DNA of 64,000 nucleotides, taken from the NCBI RefSeq assembly GCF_000421185.1, contig NZ_ATWJ01000009.1, positions 188,868 through 252,867 of the forward strand. Reading direction: 5' to 3'. The notes beneath the pieces are model-generated. The model did not search any database, had not been told where the DNA came from, and was given only the letters and a program-made list of their open reading frames with translations. Position numbers and translations under genes: made by a program. Position 1 is the stretch's first letter, and each line of letters starts with the position of its first letter. Source of the DNA: Ornithinimicrobium pekingense DSM 21552 (GTDB lineage Bacteria; Actinomycetota; Actinomycetes; Actinomycetales; Dermatophilaceae). Below, piece by piece: positions 12,283 through 20,325 of this stretch.

Positions 12283-14394
12283 TCAGGCGTCGATGCGCTC
12301 GCGGTCCAGCTCGTGGGCGGACTCGACGATGAAGTCCTTGCGGGGGGCGACGCTGGAGCCCATGAGGAGGTCGAAGACACCGTCGGCGCGTGCGGCGTCG
12401 GCCAGGGTGATGCGGCGCAGGGTGCGGTGGCGCGGGTCCATCGTGGTCTCGGCCAGCTGGTCGGCGTCCATCTCCCCCAGCCCCTTGTATCGCTGCATCG
12501 GCTGCTTGATGGTGCGGCCCTTGCGCTGCAGCTCCCCGACCGTCCGCCGCATCTCCGGCTCGGTGTAGGTGTAGATGTACTCGCGCCCGGCCTTGCCCCG
12601 GCCGCCGGACACCTCGATCCGGTGCAGCGGCGGCATCGCGGCGTAGACGCGGCCGGCCTCGACGAGCGGACGCATGTAGCGGAAGAACAGGGTCAGCAGC
12701 AGGGTGCGGATGTGGGCACCGTCGACGTCGGCGTCGGTCATGATGATGACCTTGCCGTAGCGGGCCAGGTCGAGGTCGAACGAGCGCCCCGACCCGGCCC
12801 CCACCACCTGGATGATCGCGGCGCACTCGGCGTTGGACAGCATGTCCGAGACCGAGGCCTTCTGGACGTTGAGGATCTTGCCGCGGATGGGCAGCAGTGC
12901 CTGGTGGTCGCTGGAGCGCGCCAGCTTGGCGGTGCCCAGCGCGCTGTCGCCCTCCACGATGAACAGCTCGCTGCGCGCGACGTCGTTGCTGCGGCAGTCG
13001 GCCAGCTTGGCCGGCAGCGAGGAGGACTCCAGCGCGTTCTTGCGTCGCTGCGTCTCCTTGTGCAGCCGCGCCGAGATCCGTGACTTCATCTCGGCGACGA
13101 CCTTGTCCAGCAGCAGGGAGGCCTGCGCCTTGTCCCCGCGGTGCTTGGAGGTGAGCCGCTCGGTCAGCTCCTTCTCCACCACCCGGGAGACGATGGAGCG
13201 GACGGCGCTGGTGCCCAGCACCTCCTTGGTCTGACCCTCGAACTGCGGCTCGGGCAGGCGGACGGTCACGACCGCGGTGAGGCCCGCGGTGATGTCGTCC
13301 TTCTCCACCTTGTCGTTGCCGACCTTGAGGCGCCGGGAGTTGAGCTCGAGCTGCTTGCGGAACACCTTCATCAGCGACTGCTCGAAGCCCGCGAGGTGGG
13401 TGCCGCCCTTGGGAGTGGTGATGATGTTGACGAAGCTGCGCAGGGTCGTGTCGTAGCCGGTGCCCCAGCGGACGGCGACGTCCACCTCGCACTCGCGCTC
13501 GACCTCCCTGGTGACCATGTGCCCCAGCTCGTCGAGCACGGGGACGGTCTCGGTGAAGCTGCCCGACCCCTGCAGCCGCCACACGTCGGTGACGGCGGTG
13601 TCCGGGGCGAGGTACTCGGCATACTCCGTGATCCCTCCGGAGTAGCTGAAGACCTCCTCGTGCGGGCCGTCCTCGCCCGGGGTGCCCGGCAGGCGGCGCT
13701 CGTCGCGGATGACCATCGTCAGGCCGGGCACGAGGAAGGCCGTCTGGCGGGCGCGGGCGACCAGCTCGTCGTAGTCGAACTGCGCCTTCTTGATGAAGAT
13801 CTGGGGGTCGGCCCAGTAGCGGACCCGGGTGCCGGTCACGCCTCGCTTGGCCTTGCCGACCACCGCCAGCTCGCTGCTCCTCTCGAAGGGGGAGAACGAC
13901 GCGTCCGGCGACGGCGCCCTGCGCCCGTCGTCGAAGGTGCCGGGCTCGCCGCGCCGGAAGCTCATCCCGTAGGTCTTGCCCGCGCGGTCGACCTCGACGT
14001 CCAGCCGCGAGGACAGCGCGTTGACGACGGATGCGCCGACGCCGTGCAGGCCGCCGGAGGCGGCGTAGGAGGTGCCGCCGAACTTGCCGCCGGCGTGCAG
14101 CTTGGTGAAGACGACCTCGACACCCGACAGGCCGGTGCGCGGCTCGATGTCCACGGGGATGCCGCGAGCACGGTCGTGCACCTCGACCGAGCCGTCCGCG
14201 TGCAGGACGACGTCGATCCGGTCGCCGTGCCCGCCGAGCGCCTCGTCGACGGCGTTGTCGATGATCTCCCAGAGGCAGTGCATGAGGCCGCGGCTGTCGG
14301 TCGACCCGATGTACATGCCCGGGCGCTTGCGGACGGCCTCCAGGCCCTCGAGGACCTGCAGGTGCCGCGCGGAGTAGTCGGTGCTGGTGCTCAC
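12283..14394 (-). CDS. parE: DNA topoisomerase IV subunit B (GyrB/ParE type)
   Basis: A 703-aa type IIA topoisomerase ATPase subunit. The GHKL ATPase motifs are present: EIIDNAVDEALGG near residue 43, DRARGIPVD, and the G-loop GLHGVGASVVNALS. The transducer domain follows. The TOPRIM part has ELFIVEGDSALG and the metal-binding MTDADVDGAHIRTLLL; the C-terminus has QRYKGLGEM. The adjacent DUF7455 gene and distance from any dnaA-recF block favour ParE over GyrB. The start is taken as GTG at 14394, immediately before the conserved TDYSARHLQVLEGLEAVRKRPGMYIG region; its ribosome binding site is weak. Confidence 0.9.
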   Translation of the reverse strand: MSTSTDYSARHLQVLEGLEAVRKRPGMYIGSTDSRGLMHCLWEIIDNAVDEALGGHGDRIDVVLHADGSVEVHDRARGIPVDIEPRTGLSGVEVVFTKLHAGGKFGGTSYAASGGLHGVGASVVNALSSRLDVEVDRAGKTYGMSFRRGEPGTFDDGRRAPSPDASFSPFERSSELAVVGKAKRGVTGTRVRYWADPQIFIKKAQFDYDELVARARQTAFLVPGLTMVIRDERRLPGTPGEDGPHEEVFSYSGGITEYAEYLAPDTAVTDVWRLQGSGSFTETVPVLDELGHMVTREVERECEVDVAVRWGTGYDTTLRSFVNIITTPKGGTHLAGFEQSLMKVFRKQLELNSRRLKVGNDKVEKDDITAGLTAVVTVRLPEPQFEGQTKEVLGTSAVRSIVSRVVEKELTERLTSKHRGDKAQASLLLDKVVAEMKSRISARLHKETQRRKNALESSSLPAKLADCRSNDVARSELFIVEGDSALGTAKLARSSDHQALLPIRGKILNVQKASVSDMLSNAECAAIIQVVGAGSGRSFDLDLARYGKVIIMTDADVDGAHIRTLLLTLFFRYMRPLVEAGRVYAAMPPLHRIEVSGGRGKAGREYIYTYTEPEMRRTVGELQRKGRTIKQPMQRYKGLGEMDADQLAETTMDPRHRTLRRITLADAARADGVFDLLMGSSVAPRKDFIVESAHELDRERIDA

Positions 14395-14633
14395 GGGCTG
14401 CTCGCTCCACTCGTCGTCATCGTCTGCACCCGGCAGGGTAACCCGCGCGGGGGACACTCCCCCGCAGGCGCACGGCGTGCGGCCCCAGCCGACCGCGGAG
14501 TTGTTCCCGACTACGCGGTGAGCGAAACCTCGGGCACTCCGGGCACAAAGACCGGGTATGGCTGCGTTGGCATGCTTGACTGTGACGCACCAGCCCGGGC
14601 CGTCCCCGGACTGGGCAGGAGAGGAGACCGCCC

Positions 14634-14849
14634 GTGAACGCCACCCTGACCCCCGAGCTGACCGCCTCTGACCGCTGCGACCGTTGTGGTGCCCAGGCCT
14701 ACGTCCGGGCCCGCCTCGGTGACGGCCTCGAGCTGCACTTCTGCGCCCACCACGGCCGCGAGCACCTCGACAAGCTGCGCCACCTGCAGGACGTCGACAT
14801 CCTCGACGAGACCCACCGCCTGCACGCGGAGGAGTCCCCGGCCATCTGA
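14634..14849 (+). CDS. Small zinc-ribbon-like protein, DUF7455 type
   Basis: A 71-aa conserved actinobacterial protein. Two metal-binding pairs are visible: CDRCGA near the N-terminus and a C-x-H-H set (FCAHHGREH) in the middle, suggesting a treble-clef or zinc-ribbon fold. The function is unknown. The GTG start at 14634 follows AGGAGAGG. It is divergent from parE, a neighbourhood I recall from other actinobacteria, and it is followed by a hairpin terminator. Confidence 0.82.
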   Translation: MNATLTPELTASDRCDRCGAQAYVRARLGDGLELHFCAHHGREHLDKLRHLQDVDILDETHRLHAEESPAI

Positions 14850-14865
14850 GCCGGCCGACCGACTT

Positions 14866-14903
14866 CGACCGCCCGTCCGCGCCCCGGCGTGGGCGGGCGG
14901 TCG
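14866..14903 (+). terminator. Hairpin after the DUF7455 gene
   Basis: A 10-bp perfect inverted repeat (arms 14866-14875 and 14894-14903) lies 17 bp after the stop. The loop is long (18 nt) but partly self-complementary. A short T-rich tail (TCGTCTC) follows. Confidence 0.5.
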
Positions 14904-14941
14904 TCGTCTCGCGGCACCGCGGGCTGGCAGACTGAGCCGCC

Positions 14942-15424
14942 ATGAGCCTGATGGAGATCGTGGTCGCGCTGCTGATGGTCCTCGGCGTGGTCGGGATCGT
15001 GGTCCCCGTGCTGCCCGGCCTCATCGTCATCGTCGGCGCGGTGCTGCTGTGGGCCCTGGAGGAGCGGTCCACGACCGGCTGGGTGGTGCTGGCGGTCGTC
15101 GTCGCCCTCTACCTGGCCGGGCTGGTGCTGCAGTGGCTGGTCCCGGGCAAGCGGATGCGGCGTGCCGGGGTGAGCACCAGCACGCTGCTGGCGGGCGTCG
15201 CCGCGGCCGTGGTCGGGGCGTTCGTCATCCCGGTGGTCGGCCTGTTCGTCGGCTTCCCGGTGGGGATCTTCCTGGTGTCTCTGGCCCGCACCCGCGACCG
15301 GCGGGAGGCCGTGCGCGCCACCGGCCACGCCCTCAAGGCGGTCGGCGTCAACATCCTCGTCGAGCTGGCGACGGCGTTCACGATCATCGCCGTCTGGGCG
15401 GTGGCGGTCCTCTTCCTCACGTGA
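14942..15424 (+). CDS. DUF456 membrane protein
   Basis: A 160-aa integral membrane protein with about four to five hydrophobic helices and Gly-rich turns (PVLPGLIVIVGAVLLW; PVVGLFVGFPVGIFL). This is the pattern of the DUF456 family, whose function is unknown. A short charged loop (ARTRDRREAVRATGHALKAVG) precedes the last helix. The ATG at 14942 has no strong ribosome binding site. It stands alone between DUF7455 and the CHRD-like gene. Confidence 0.85.
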   Translation: MSLMEIVVALLMVLGVVGIVVPVLPGLIVIVGAVLLWALEERSTTGWVVLAVVVALYLAGLVLQWLVPGKRMRRAGVSTSTLLAGVAAAVVGAFVIPVVGLFVGFPVGIFLVSLARTRDRREAVRATGHALKAVGVNILVELATAFTIIAVWAVAVLFLT

Positions 15425-15524
15425 CCTGAGTCACATTCGGCAATCCGCGCCGGCCACGGCGCCGAAGTCCTCCCGACACCCACGGCGGGCCGACCGGCCT
15501 GCCGCCGACGAGAGGAGCCGTGTC

Positions 15525-16283
15525 ATGAAGTTCTCCACCAGGCTGGCCGCGATGGCCGTCCCCGGGCTGGTCGCCCTCCCCCTCCTGGCCGCCCCCGCGG
15601 TCGCCGACGACCACGGAACCGAGCTGATGGCCACGCTCGGCGAGCTCAACGACAGCGGCGGCAGCGGCACCGCCTGGGCCAAGGTCGACGGCACCAGCGT
15701 GTGGCTCTCGGTCGAGGTCCAGGGCCTGCTCGACGGGGCTCCCCACGCCCAGCACATCCACATCGGCGGGGCCAACAGCTGCCCCGACCCGATGATGGAG
15801 GGCACCGGGCCCGACGGGGCGATCCGCACCACCGACGCCGCCGACTCCTACGGCGCCGTGGCCGTGTCGCTCACCAACGACGGCGGGATGACCGGCCCCG
15901 ACCACGCCCTGGACGTCGCGAACTTCCCGGCGACAGGGACCTACACCTACGAGCGCACGATCGAGGTGTCCGAGGAGGTGGCCGCCCAGATCGCCGACGG
16001 GCAGGGTGTCGTGGTCGTCCACGGCGTCGACCACGACGGCAGCGGCGCCTACGACGGCGAGCAGATGTCCGACCTCGACCCGTCGCTGCCGACCGAGGCC
16101 ACCGACCCCGCGCTGTGCGGCGAGCTCGCGGTCGGCCAGATGGACGCCCCCAGCGGCGGCGTGCAGACGGGCGGCGCGAGCACCGAGGGTATGGAGTACT
16201 CGGGCTTCGCCATGGGTGGCGCTGTGCTGGCGGCTGCCGGGATCGGGGGTCTCCTCCTGCGCAACCGTCGCGCCGAGGGCTGA
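15525..16283 (+). CDS. CHRD-like secreted protein with C-terminal anchor
   Basis: A 252-aa exported protein. A Sec signal covers residues 1-27 (cut after AVA). The body resembles the CHRD domain, including the His-rich strand HAQHIHIGG (about 74-82). The C-terminus has the layout of a cell-wall sorting signal: a Gly-rich segment with VQTGG (213-217) rather than LPxTG, a hydrophobic helix (about 227-245), then the basic tail RNRR. The class F sortase gene begins 6 bp after this stop, so it is likely this protein's partner. The biological role is unknown; CHRD-type proteins are often wall-associated and may bind metal. The start follows GAGAGGAG. Confidence 0.8.
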   Translation: MKFSTRLAAMAVPGLVALPLLAAPAVADDHGTELMATLGELNDSGGSGTAWAKVDGTSVWLSVEVQGLLDGAPHAQHIHIGGANSCPDPMMEGTGPDGAIRTTDAADSYGAVAVSLTNDGGMTGPDHALDVANFPATGTYTYERTIEVSEEVAAQIADGQGVVVVHGVDHDGSGAYDGEQMSDLDPSLPTEATDPALCGELAVGQMDAPSGGVQTGGASTEGMEYSGFAMGGAVLAAAGIGGLLLRNRRAEG

Positions 16284-16288
16284 CCGGC

Positions 16289-17119
16289 GTGACCACGAAG
16301 CATCAGGGCCGCGGGGCCGTGCGTCCCGCGGCCCTGGGGCTGCTCCCCGTCGTCTGCCTCGTGCTGGGCGTCCTGCTCGTCGTCGTGGCTATAAACCGGC
16401 AGGTGCCGGACCCGCCACGACCGGCGAGCGCCACGTCCGCCGTCGACGCACCTGCGGGGCGCGGCGGCCAGACCGGTCCGGCGGACCGGGCCGGACGGGA
16501 GACCGCAGCACCGGTCGCGGACGCCGGGAAGACTGCAGCACCGGGCACGGCAGCACGGGGCACGGCCGCCCCGGAGGGCACAGCGTTGACGACCGGGCCA
16601 CAGTCGGCCACCGCGCCGGGCGCGGACGTCGGACCGGAGACCATGGCCGCCCTTCCCGCGGCCGAGCCGGTCAGCGTCCGGGTGGACGCCATCGGGGTGG
16701 ACAGCCCCCTGCACGCCCTCGGCCTGGCGGCGGACGGCACCCTCGAGGTGCCCTCGGGAGCGCTCGTGGACCAGGCCGCGTGGTACTCCGGGTCACCGAC
16801 GCCCGGTGAGTCCGGCCCCTCGGTGCTGGAGGGCCACGTGACCGGCCCGGGCGGTCGGCCCTCGGTGTTCTTCGAGCTGGGCGCCCTGGTCCCGGGCGAC
16901 CGGGTCGAGGTGGACCGGGCCGACGGCAGCACCGTGGCCTTCGAGGTCTACCGCGTCGACAGCTACCCCAAGGACGCGTTCCCCACCGTGGCGGTCTACG
17001 GCCCGACCCCCGGACCGGAGCTGCGGCTGATCACCTGCGGCGGCGAGTTCGACACCACCACCGGCCACCACGTCGACAACACGGTGGTCTACGCGCGCGC
17101 GGTCGCCGCGGACTCCTGA
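16289..17119 (+). CDS. Class F sortase
   Basis: A 276-aa membrane-anchored transpeptidase. It has an N-terminal helix (about 14-35), a long low-complexity Ala/Gly/Thr/Pro linker (about 40-125) and a C-terminal sortase beta-barrel. Catalytic residues are visible: His183 (LEGHVTG), Cys250 (LITCGGEFD) and Arg270 (VVYARA). The GTG at 16289 follows the CHRD-like gene by 6 bp, so the two form an enzyme-substrate pair. The linker would span the wall. The gene ends in a convergent terminator. Confidence 0.88.
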   Translation: MTTKHQGRGAVRPAALGLLPVVCLVLGVLLVVVAINRQVPDPPRPASATSAVDAPAGRGGQTGPADRAGRETAAPVADAGKTAAPGTAARGTAAPEGTALTTGPQSATAPGADVGPETMAALPAAEPVSVRVDAIGVDSPLHALGLAADGTLEVPSGALVDQAAWYSGSPTPGESGPSVLEGHVTGPGGRPSVFFELGALVPGDRVEVDRADGSTVAFEVYRVDSYPKDAFPTVAVYGPTPGPELRLITCGGEFDTTTGHHVDNTVVYARAVAADS

Positions 17120-17132
17120 CCCTCGCGCACGC

Positions 17133-17167
17133 GTGCCGGGCCCGTCGCTGACGACGGTGCCCGGCAC
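17133..17167. terminator. Bidirectional hairpin terminator
   Basis: A long hairpin (outer arms 17133-17141 and 17159-17167, continued by inner arms 17142-17147 and 17152-17157 with a 4-nt loop and one bulged T) lies between the sortase stop (+) and the anti-sigma stop (-). Confidence 0.72.
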
Positions 17168-17172
17168 TGCTG

Positions 17173-17949
17173 TCAGCCGAGGGGCACGACGACGAAGGGC
17201 TCGCTCGTCGGCTGCTGCGAGCCACCCTCGGGCTCGACCGTGACGGCGACGGCGACGGCACCGGTCAGCGCACCCTCCAGCACGGTCTCGCCGTCCTCGA
17301 GATCGTCCGGCCCGAGCACCCCGGCCGAGCGCGCCGACCCGTCGCTGCCGACGTACCAGGCCTGGTAGGCCTGCCCGCCAGGAGGTGCGTCCAGCTCGGC
17401 CGGCAGCCGCAGCACCGCGGCGTCCTCGGCGGCCGAGGCGACGACCGTCAGGTTCCCGTCCGGGGTGGTCGCGTCATACTCCCGCGCGTCCTGCGCCTGG
17501 ACGATCTGGGTGGCGGGATCCTGGGGGCCCAGCAGCTCGACAGCACCCCAGGCACCCGCGCCGACGACGACCGTGGCGGCCGCAGCCAGCCACCAGGTAC
17601 GTCGAGGGTGGCGTCTCAGGCGGGCCGGTCCGCTGGTGGTGCTCGGCTCCGCGTCCTCGACGGGCGCGTCGACGCTGTCGTCGCCCACCCGGGCTCCGGT
17701 GCCGCCGGCCTCCGTCGCCACCTGCTCCAGCACCCTGCGGCGCAGGTCGGCGGGGGGCGCGACCTCGATTCCCTCGGACAGGGCGACCGCCGCCTCGTGC
17801 AGCTCGGCGACCTCCGCCCGGCAGGCGGCGCACGCCGACAGGTGCTCCTCGAAACGCTCGCGCTCGACGTCGTCGAGGGCGTCGAGGGCGTAGGGCGCGG
17901 CGAGGTCGTGCAGGTCCTCACCCGGCTCGTGCGTTCGCCGGTCGTTCAT
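17173..17949 (-). CDS. Anti-sigma factor, RskA-like
   Basis: A 258-aa membrane anti-sigma factor. The cytoplasmic N-terminus has a zinc anti-sigma motif with His36, Cys40 and Cys43 (HLSACAAC). One membrane helix lies at about 119-141, followed by an extracytoplasmic RskA-type domain (QAWYVGSDGSARSAGVL). Its ATG overlaps the stop of the sigma-factor gene by 4 bp, giving coupled production of the pair. The family holds the sigma factor inactive until regulated proteolysis of the membrane segment. Confidence 0.88.
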   Translation of the reverse strand: MNDRRTHEPGEDLHDLAAPYALDALDDVERERFEEHLSACAACRAEVAELHEAAVALSEGIEVAPPADLRRRVLEQVATEAGGTGARVGDDSVDAPVEDAEPSTTSGPARLRRHPRRTWWLAAAATVVVGAGAWGAVELLGPQDPATQIVQAQDAREYDATTPDGNLTVVASAAEDAAVLRLPAELDAPPGGQAYQAWYVGSDGSARSAGVLGPDDLEDGETVLEGALTGAVAVAVTVEPEGGSQQPTSEPFVVVPLG

Positions 17950-18596
17950 CGCTCACCTCCTGTCATCGCGTGCCTGAGCTTGCCCAGCCCGTCCCTGATC
18001 CTGGTCTTTGCGGTGCCCAGCGGGACACCGGTGCGCTCGGCGACCTCCTGGTGCGTCAGGCCCTCGAGGTAGGCCAGCTCCAGCGCGCTGCGGTGGGGCT
18101 CGCCGACGCCGTCGAGCGCCCGACGGACGCGCCCCGCCTCGAGCCGCTGCGTCGCCTGCTCCGCCGTGGTGTCGTAGGGGGTCGTGCTCGAGCGTGATTC
18201 GTAGCGGTGGAGCCGGTCGGATTGGGCCTGCTCGGCCCGCACCCGGTCGACAGCCCGGCGATGGGTCAGGGTGAGCAACCAGGAGAGGGCCGACCCGCGG
18301 GAGGGGTCGAAGCGCCGGGCCTCGCGCCAGACCTGGAGGAAGACCTCCTGGGTGACCTCCTCCGCCATGGCGGGGTCGCGCACGACCCGGCGGGCGAGCC
18401 CGTGGACCCGTGGGGCGATCGCGTCGTAGAGGTCGGCGAACGACTCCTGGTCACCTTCCGCCACCTGGGCCAGCAGCTCCGCGAGGTCGTTCCGGGCGGG
18501 TGGCGGGACAGCAGCGAGCCGGGCAGCTGTGCCCGGCTCGTGGTGGTGCGTGGGGTCAGGGGTCAGGAGGGACCCTGCTCCCGACGCTTGTCCCAC
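17946..18596 (-). CDS. ECF RNA polymerase sigma factor, SigK-like
   Basis: An ECF sigma factor of about 180 conserved residues. Region 2 is FADLYDAIAPRVHGLARRVV plus EEVTQEVFLQVW, ending in the LLTLTHRRAVDRVR pattern shared with SigK. The region 4 helix-turn-helix is THQEVAERTGVPLGTAKTRI. The start is uncertain because no ATG exists between the upstream DUF3040 gene and region 2. GTG at 18596 (inside the 3' end of DUF3040, with GGAG 5 nt upstream) gives 216 aa; a CTG at 18566 overlapping the DUF3040 stop gives 206 aa. The pairing with an RskA-like anti-sigma factor supports the SigK group. Its targets are unknown. Confidence 0.85.
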   Translation of the reverse strand: MGQASGAGSLLTPDPTHHHEPGTAARLAAVPPPARNDLAELLAQVAEGDQESFADLYDAIAPRVHGLARRVVRDPAMAEEVTQEVFLQVWREARRFDPSRGSALSWLLTLTHRRAVDRVRAEQAQSDRLHRYESRSSTTPYDTTAEQATQRLEAGRVRRALDGVGEPHRSALELAYLEGLTHQEVAERTGVPLGTAKTRIRDGLGKLRHAMTGGER

Positions 18597-19009
18597 TGCT
18601 GCTCCATACGCTCCATGAAGCTGCCGCCTCCGGTGGGGCGCGGGCCCTTGGGCCCTCGGCCGCCCCCACCGCCACCGCCACCGCGCCCGCCGGGCCCGGG
18701 GCGCCTGCCCTCGGAGCCGACCACTCCCAGGTGCGGCCGCCCGTGGGGCTTGGCGGCCCAGGCACCGCCGAGGACCATGAGCAGGAAGCCGGCCGCGCCG
18801 ACCCAGATCAGCTGCGACATGACACCCACGACCACGAGAGCGAGGCCGACGAGGGCGCCGAGGACGCCGATCGCGACCCTGCGACGGTCGAGGCCGTGCC
18901 CGGCCGCCGACGCAGTGCTCTTCAGCGTGCTCGCCAGGCGTGGGTCCTCGGCGTAGAGGGCCTTCTCCATCTGGGCCAGGACACGCTGTTCGTGTTCGGA
19001 GAGCGGCAC
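18563..19009 (-). CDS. DUF3040 membrane protein
   Basis: A 148-aa actinobacterial protein. The N-terminus MPLSEHEQRVLAQMEKALYAEDPRLA is the DUF3040 signature (shown here as residues 1 to about 26 in family terms). Two adjacent membrane helices lie at about 46-63 and 66-82. The tail is a Gly/Pro/Arg-rich disordered stretch with an eight-Gly run. The GTG at 19009 has an ideal AGGAGGT-type site. Its 3' end overlaps the probable sigma-factor start. The function is unknown. Confidence 0.85.
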   Translation of the reverse strand: MPLSEHEQRVLAQMEKALYAEDPRLASTLKSTASAAGHGLDRRRVAIGVLGALVGLALVVVGVMSQLIWVGAAGFLLMVLGGAWAAKPHGRPHLGVVGSEGRRPGPGGRGGGGGGGGRGPKGPRPTGGGSFMERMEQQWDKRREQGPS

Positions 19010-19071
19010 GGGTGACCTCCGGTGGTTGAGGGCCGGTCACGGACTGCAAGCCGACGACCAGATCTAGGGTC

Positions 19072-20325
19072 TCAGGATATGACGGTAACGCCTTGAGCGG
19101 TAGCCGGAGTTCCCCGCCTCCGCTCGAGCAGGCTCGCCGGTCGCACCGCGTCGGAGCCGAACCGGGCGGCGGCCCGGTCCATGGCCCGCTCGGCCTCCCG
19201 CCACCCGTGCTCCGGCTCGTCCAGGCGTCCCTGGACGAGGGTCTCGTCGGCGGTGGTGATGCCCTCGACCCGGACCCCGAGCATGCGGATGCGGGCCCGC
19301 TGCAGCCCTAGCGCCTCGTAGAGCGCGCAGGCCGTCGCGTGGACCTCGCGGGTCACGTCCGTGGGGACGGCGACGGTGCGCGACCGGGTGATCGTGGTGA
19401 AGTCGGAGAACCGGACCGTGAGCACGACCGTGCGCCCCATCACGCCCCCGTGCCGCATCCGGCTCGCGGTCCGCTCCGCCAGGTGCAGCAACCGGCGACG
19501 GATGACGTCGGGGTCGTCGACGTCGGAGGAGAAGGTCTGGGAGGAGCCGACGCTGCGCTCGACCCGCGCCGGGGTGACCTGGTCGTCGTCGCGGCCCCAG
19601 GCCAGGGCGTGCAGCCGCGCCGCCCCCTGCTCGCCGAAGGCCCGGCGCAGGGTCGCCGCCGGCACGTGCGCCAGCTGCCCGACCGTGCGCAGCCCGAGCC
19701 GGTGCAGCTCGCCCTCGGTGGCCTCGCCGACGCCCCAGAGCGCACCGACCGGCATCGGGTGCAGGAACGGCACGACCTCGGCCCGGCCGACGAGCCGCAT
19801 CCCGTCGGGCTTGGCCGCGCGGGAGGCCATCTTGGCCACGGCCTTGGTGGGCGCTCCCCCGACGGAGCAGGTGATCTGCTGCTCGTCGGCGACGGTGTCG
19901 CGGATCCACTGGCCGACCGCGGCGGGGCCGCCCCACTGGCGGCCGGTGGCGGAGACGTCGAGGAACGCCTCCTCCATCGACACCGGCTCCATCCGCGGGG
20001 TGACCTCCGCGAAGATCGCCATCACCGCCTCGGAGACGCGCGCGTAGCGGTCGTGGTCGGGCCGCACCACCACCGCCTGGGGGCACAGCCGCCTGGCGGT
20101 GGCCATCGGCATCCCGGACCGCACCCCGAAGGCGCGGGCCTCGTAGGTCGCGGACAGCACCACGCTGCGCCACCCGCCGCCGACCACCACCGGCAGCCCA
20201 CGCAGCTCGGGGTGGTCGAGCAGGGAGACCGAGGCGTAGAAGGCGTCCATGTCGACGTGCAGGACCGTGACGTCGTCGACGCGGGGGGAAGGCACCGGCG
20301 CGGGCACCGGCGCGGCGGTCACCAT
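19072..20325 (-). CDS. dinB: DNA polymerase IV (Y family)
   Basis: A 417-aa translesion polymerase. The first catalytic motif is intact (VLHVDMDAFYASV, Asp25 and Asp27). The second is SMEEAFLD, where Glu118 stands in the place of the usual Asp before the invariant Glu119. The thumb/finger and little-finger domains follow, ending shortly after the conserved RPASLL. Unlike ImuB, the catalytic residues are essentially retained. The ATG at 20325 overlaps the dnaE2 stop by 7 bp with GGAG upstream, so it is the last gene of the SOS-controlled operon. No clear QLxLF clamp-binding motif is visible at the C-terminus. Confidence 0.92.
   Translation of the reverse strand: MVTAAPVPAPVPSPRVDDVTVLHVDMDAFYASVSLLDHPELRGLPVVVGGGWRSVVLSATYEARAFGVRSGMPMATARRLCPQAVVVRPDHDRYARVSEAVMAIFAEVTPRMEPVSMEEAFLDVSATGRQWGGPAAVGQWIRDTVADEQQITCSVGGAPTKAVAKMASRAAKPDGMRLVGRAEVVPFLHPMPVGALWGVGEATEGELHRLGLRTVGQLAHVPAATLRRAFGEQGAARLHALAWGRDDDQVTPARVERSVGSSQTFSSDVDDPDVIRRRLLHLAERTASRMRHGGVMGRTVVLTVRFSDFTTITRSRTVAVPTDVTREVHATACALYEALGLQRARIRMLGVRVEGITTADETLVQGRLDEPEHGWREAERAMDRAAARFGSDAVRPASLLERRRGTPATAQGVTVIS

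Noticed and set aside
12313-15072. Long open frames on both strands around parE, including an upstream extension of parE
   Set aside because: The extension has no ATPase homology and runs through the divergent region and the DUF7455 gene; plus-strand frames are antisense to parE.
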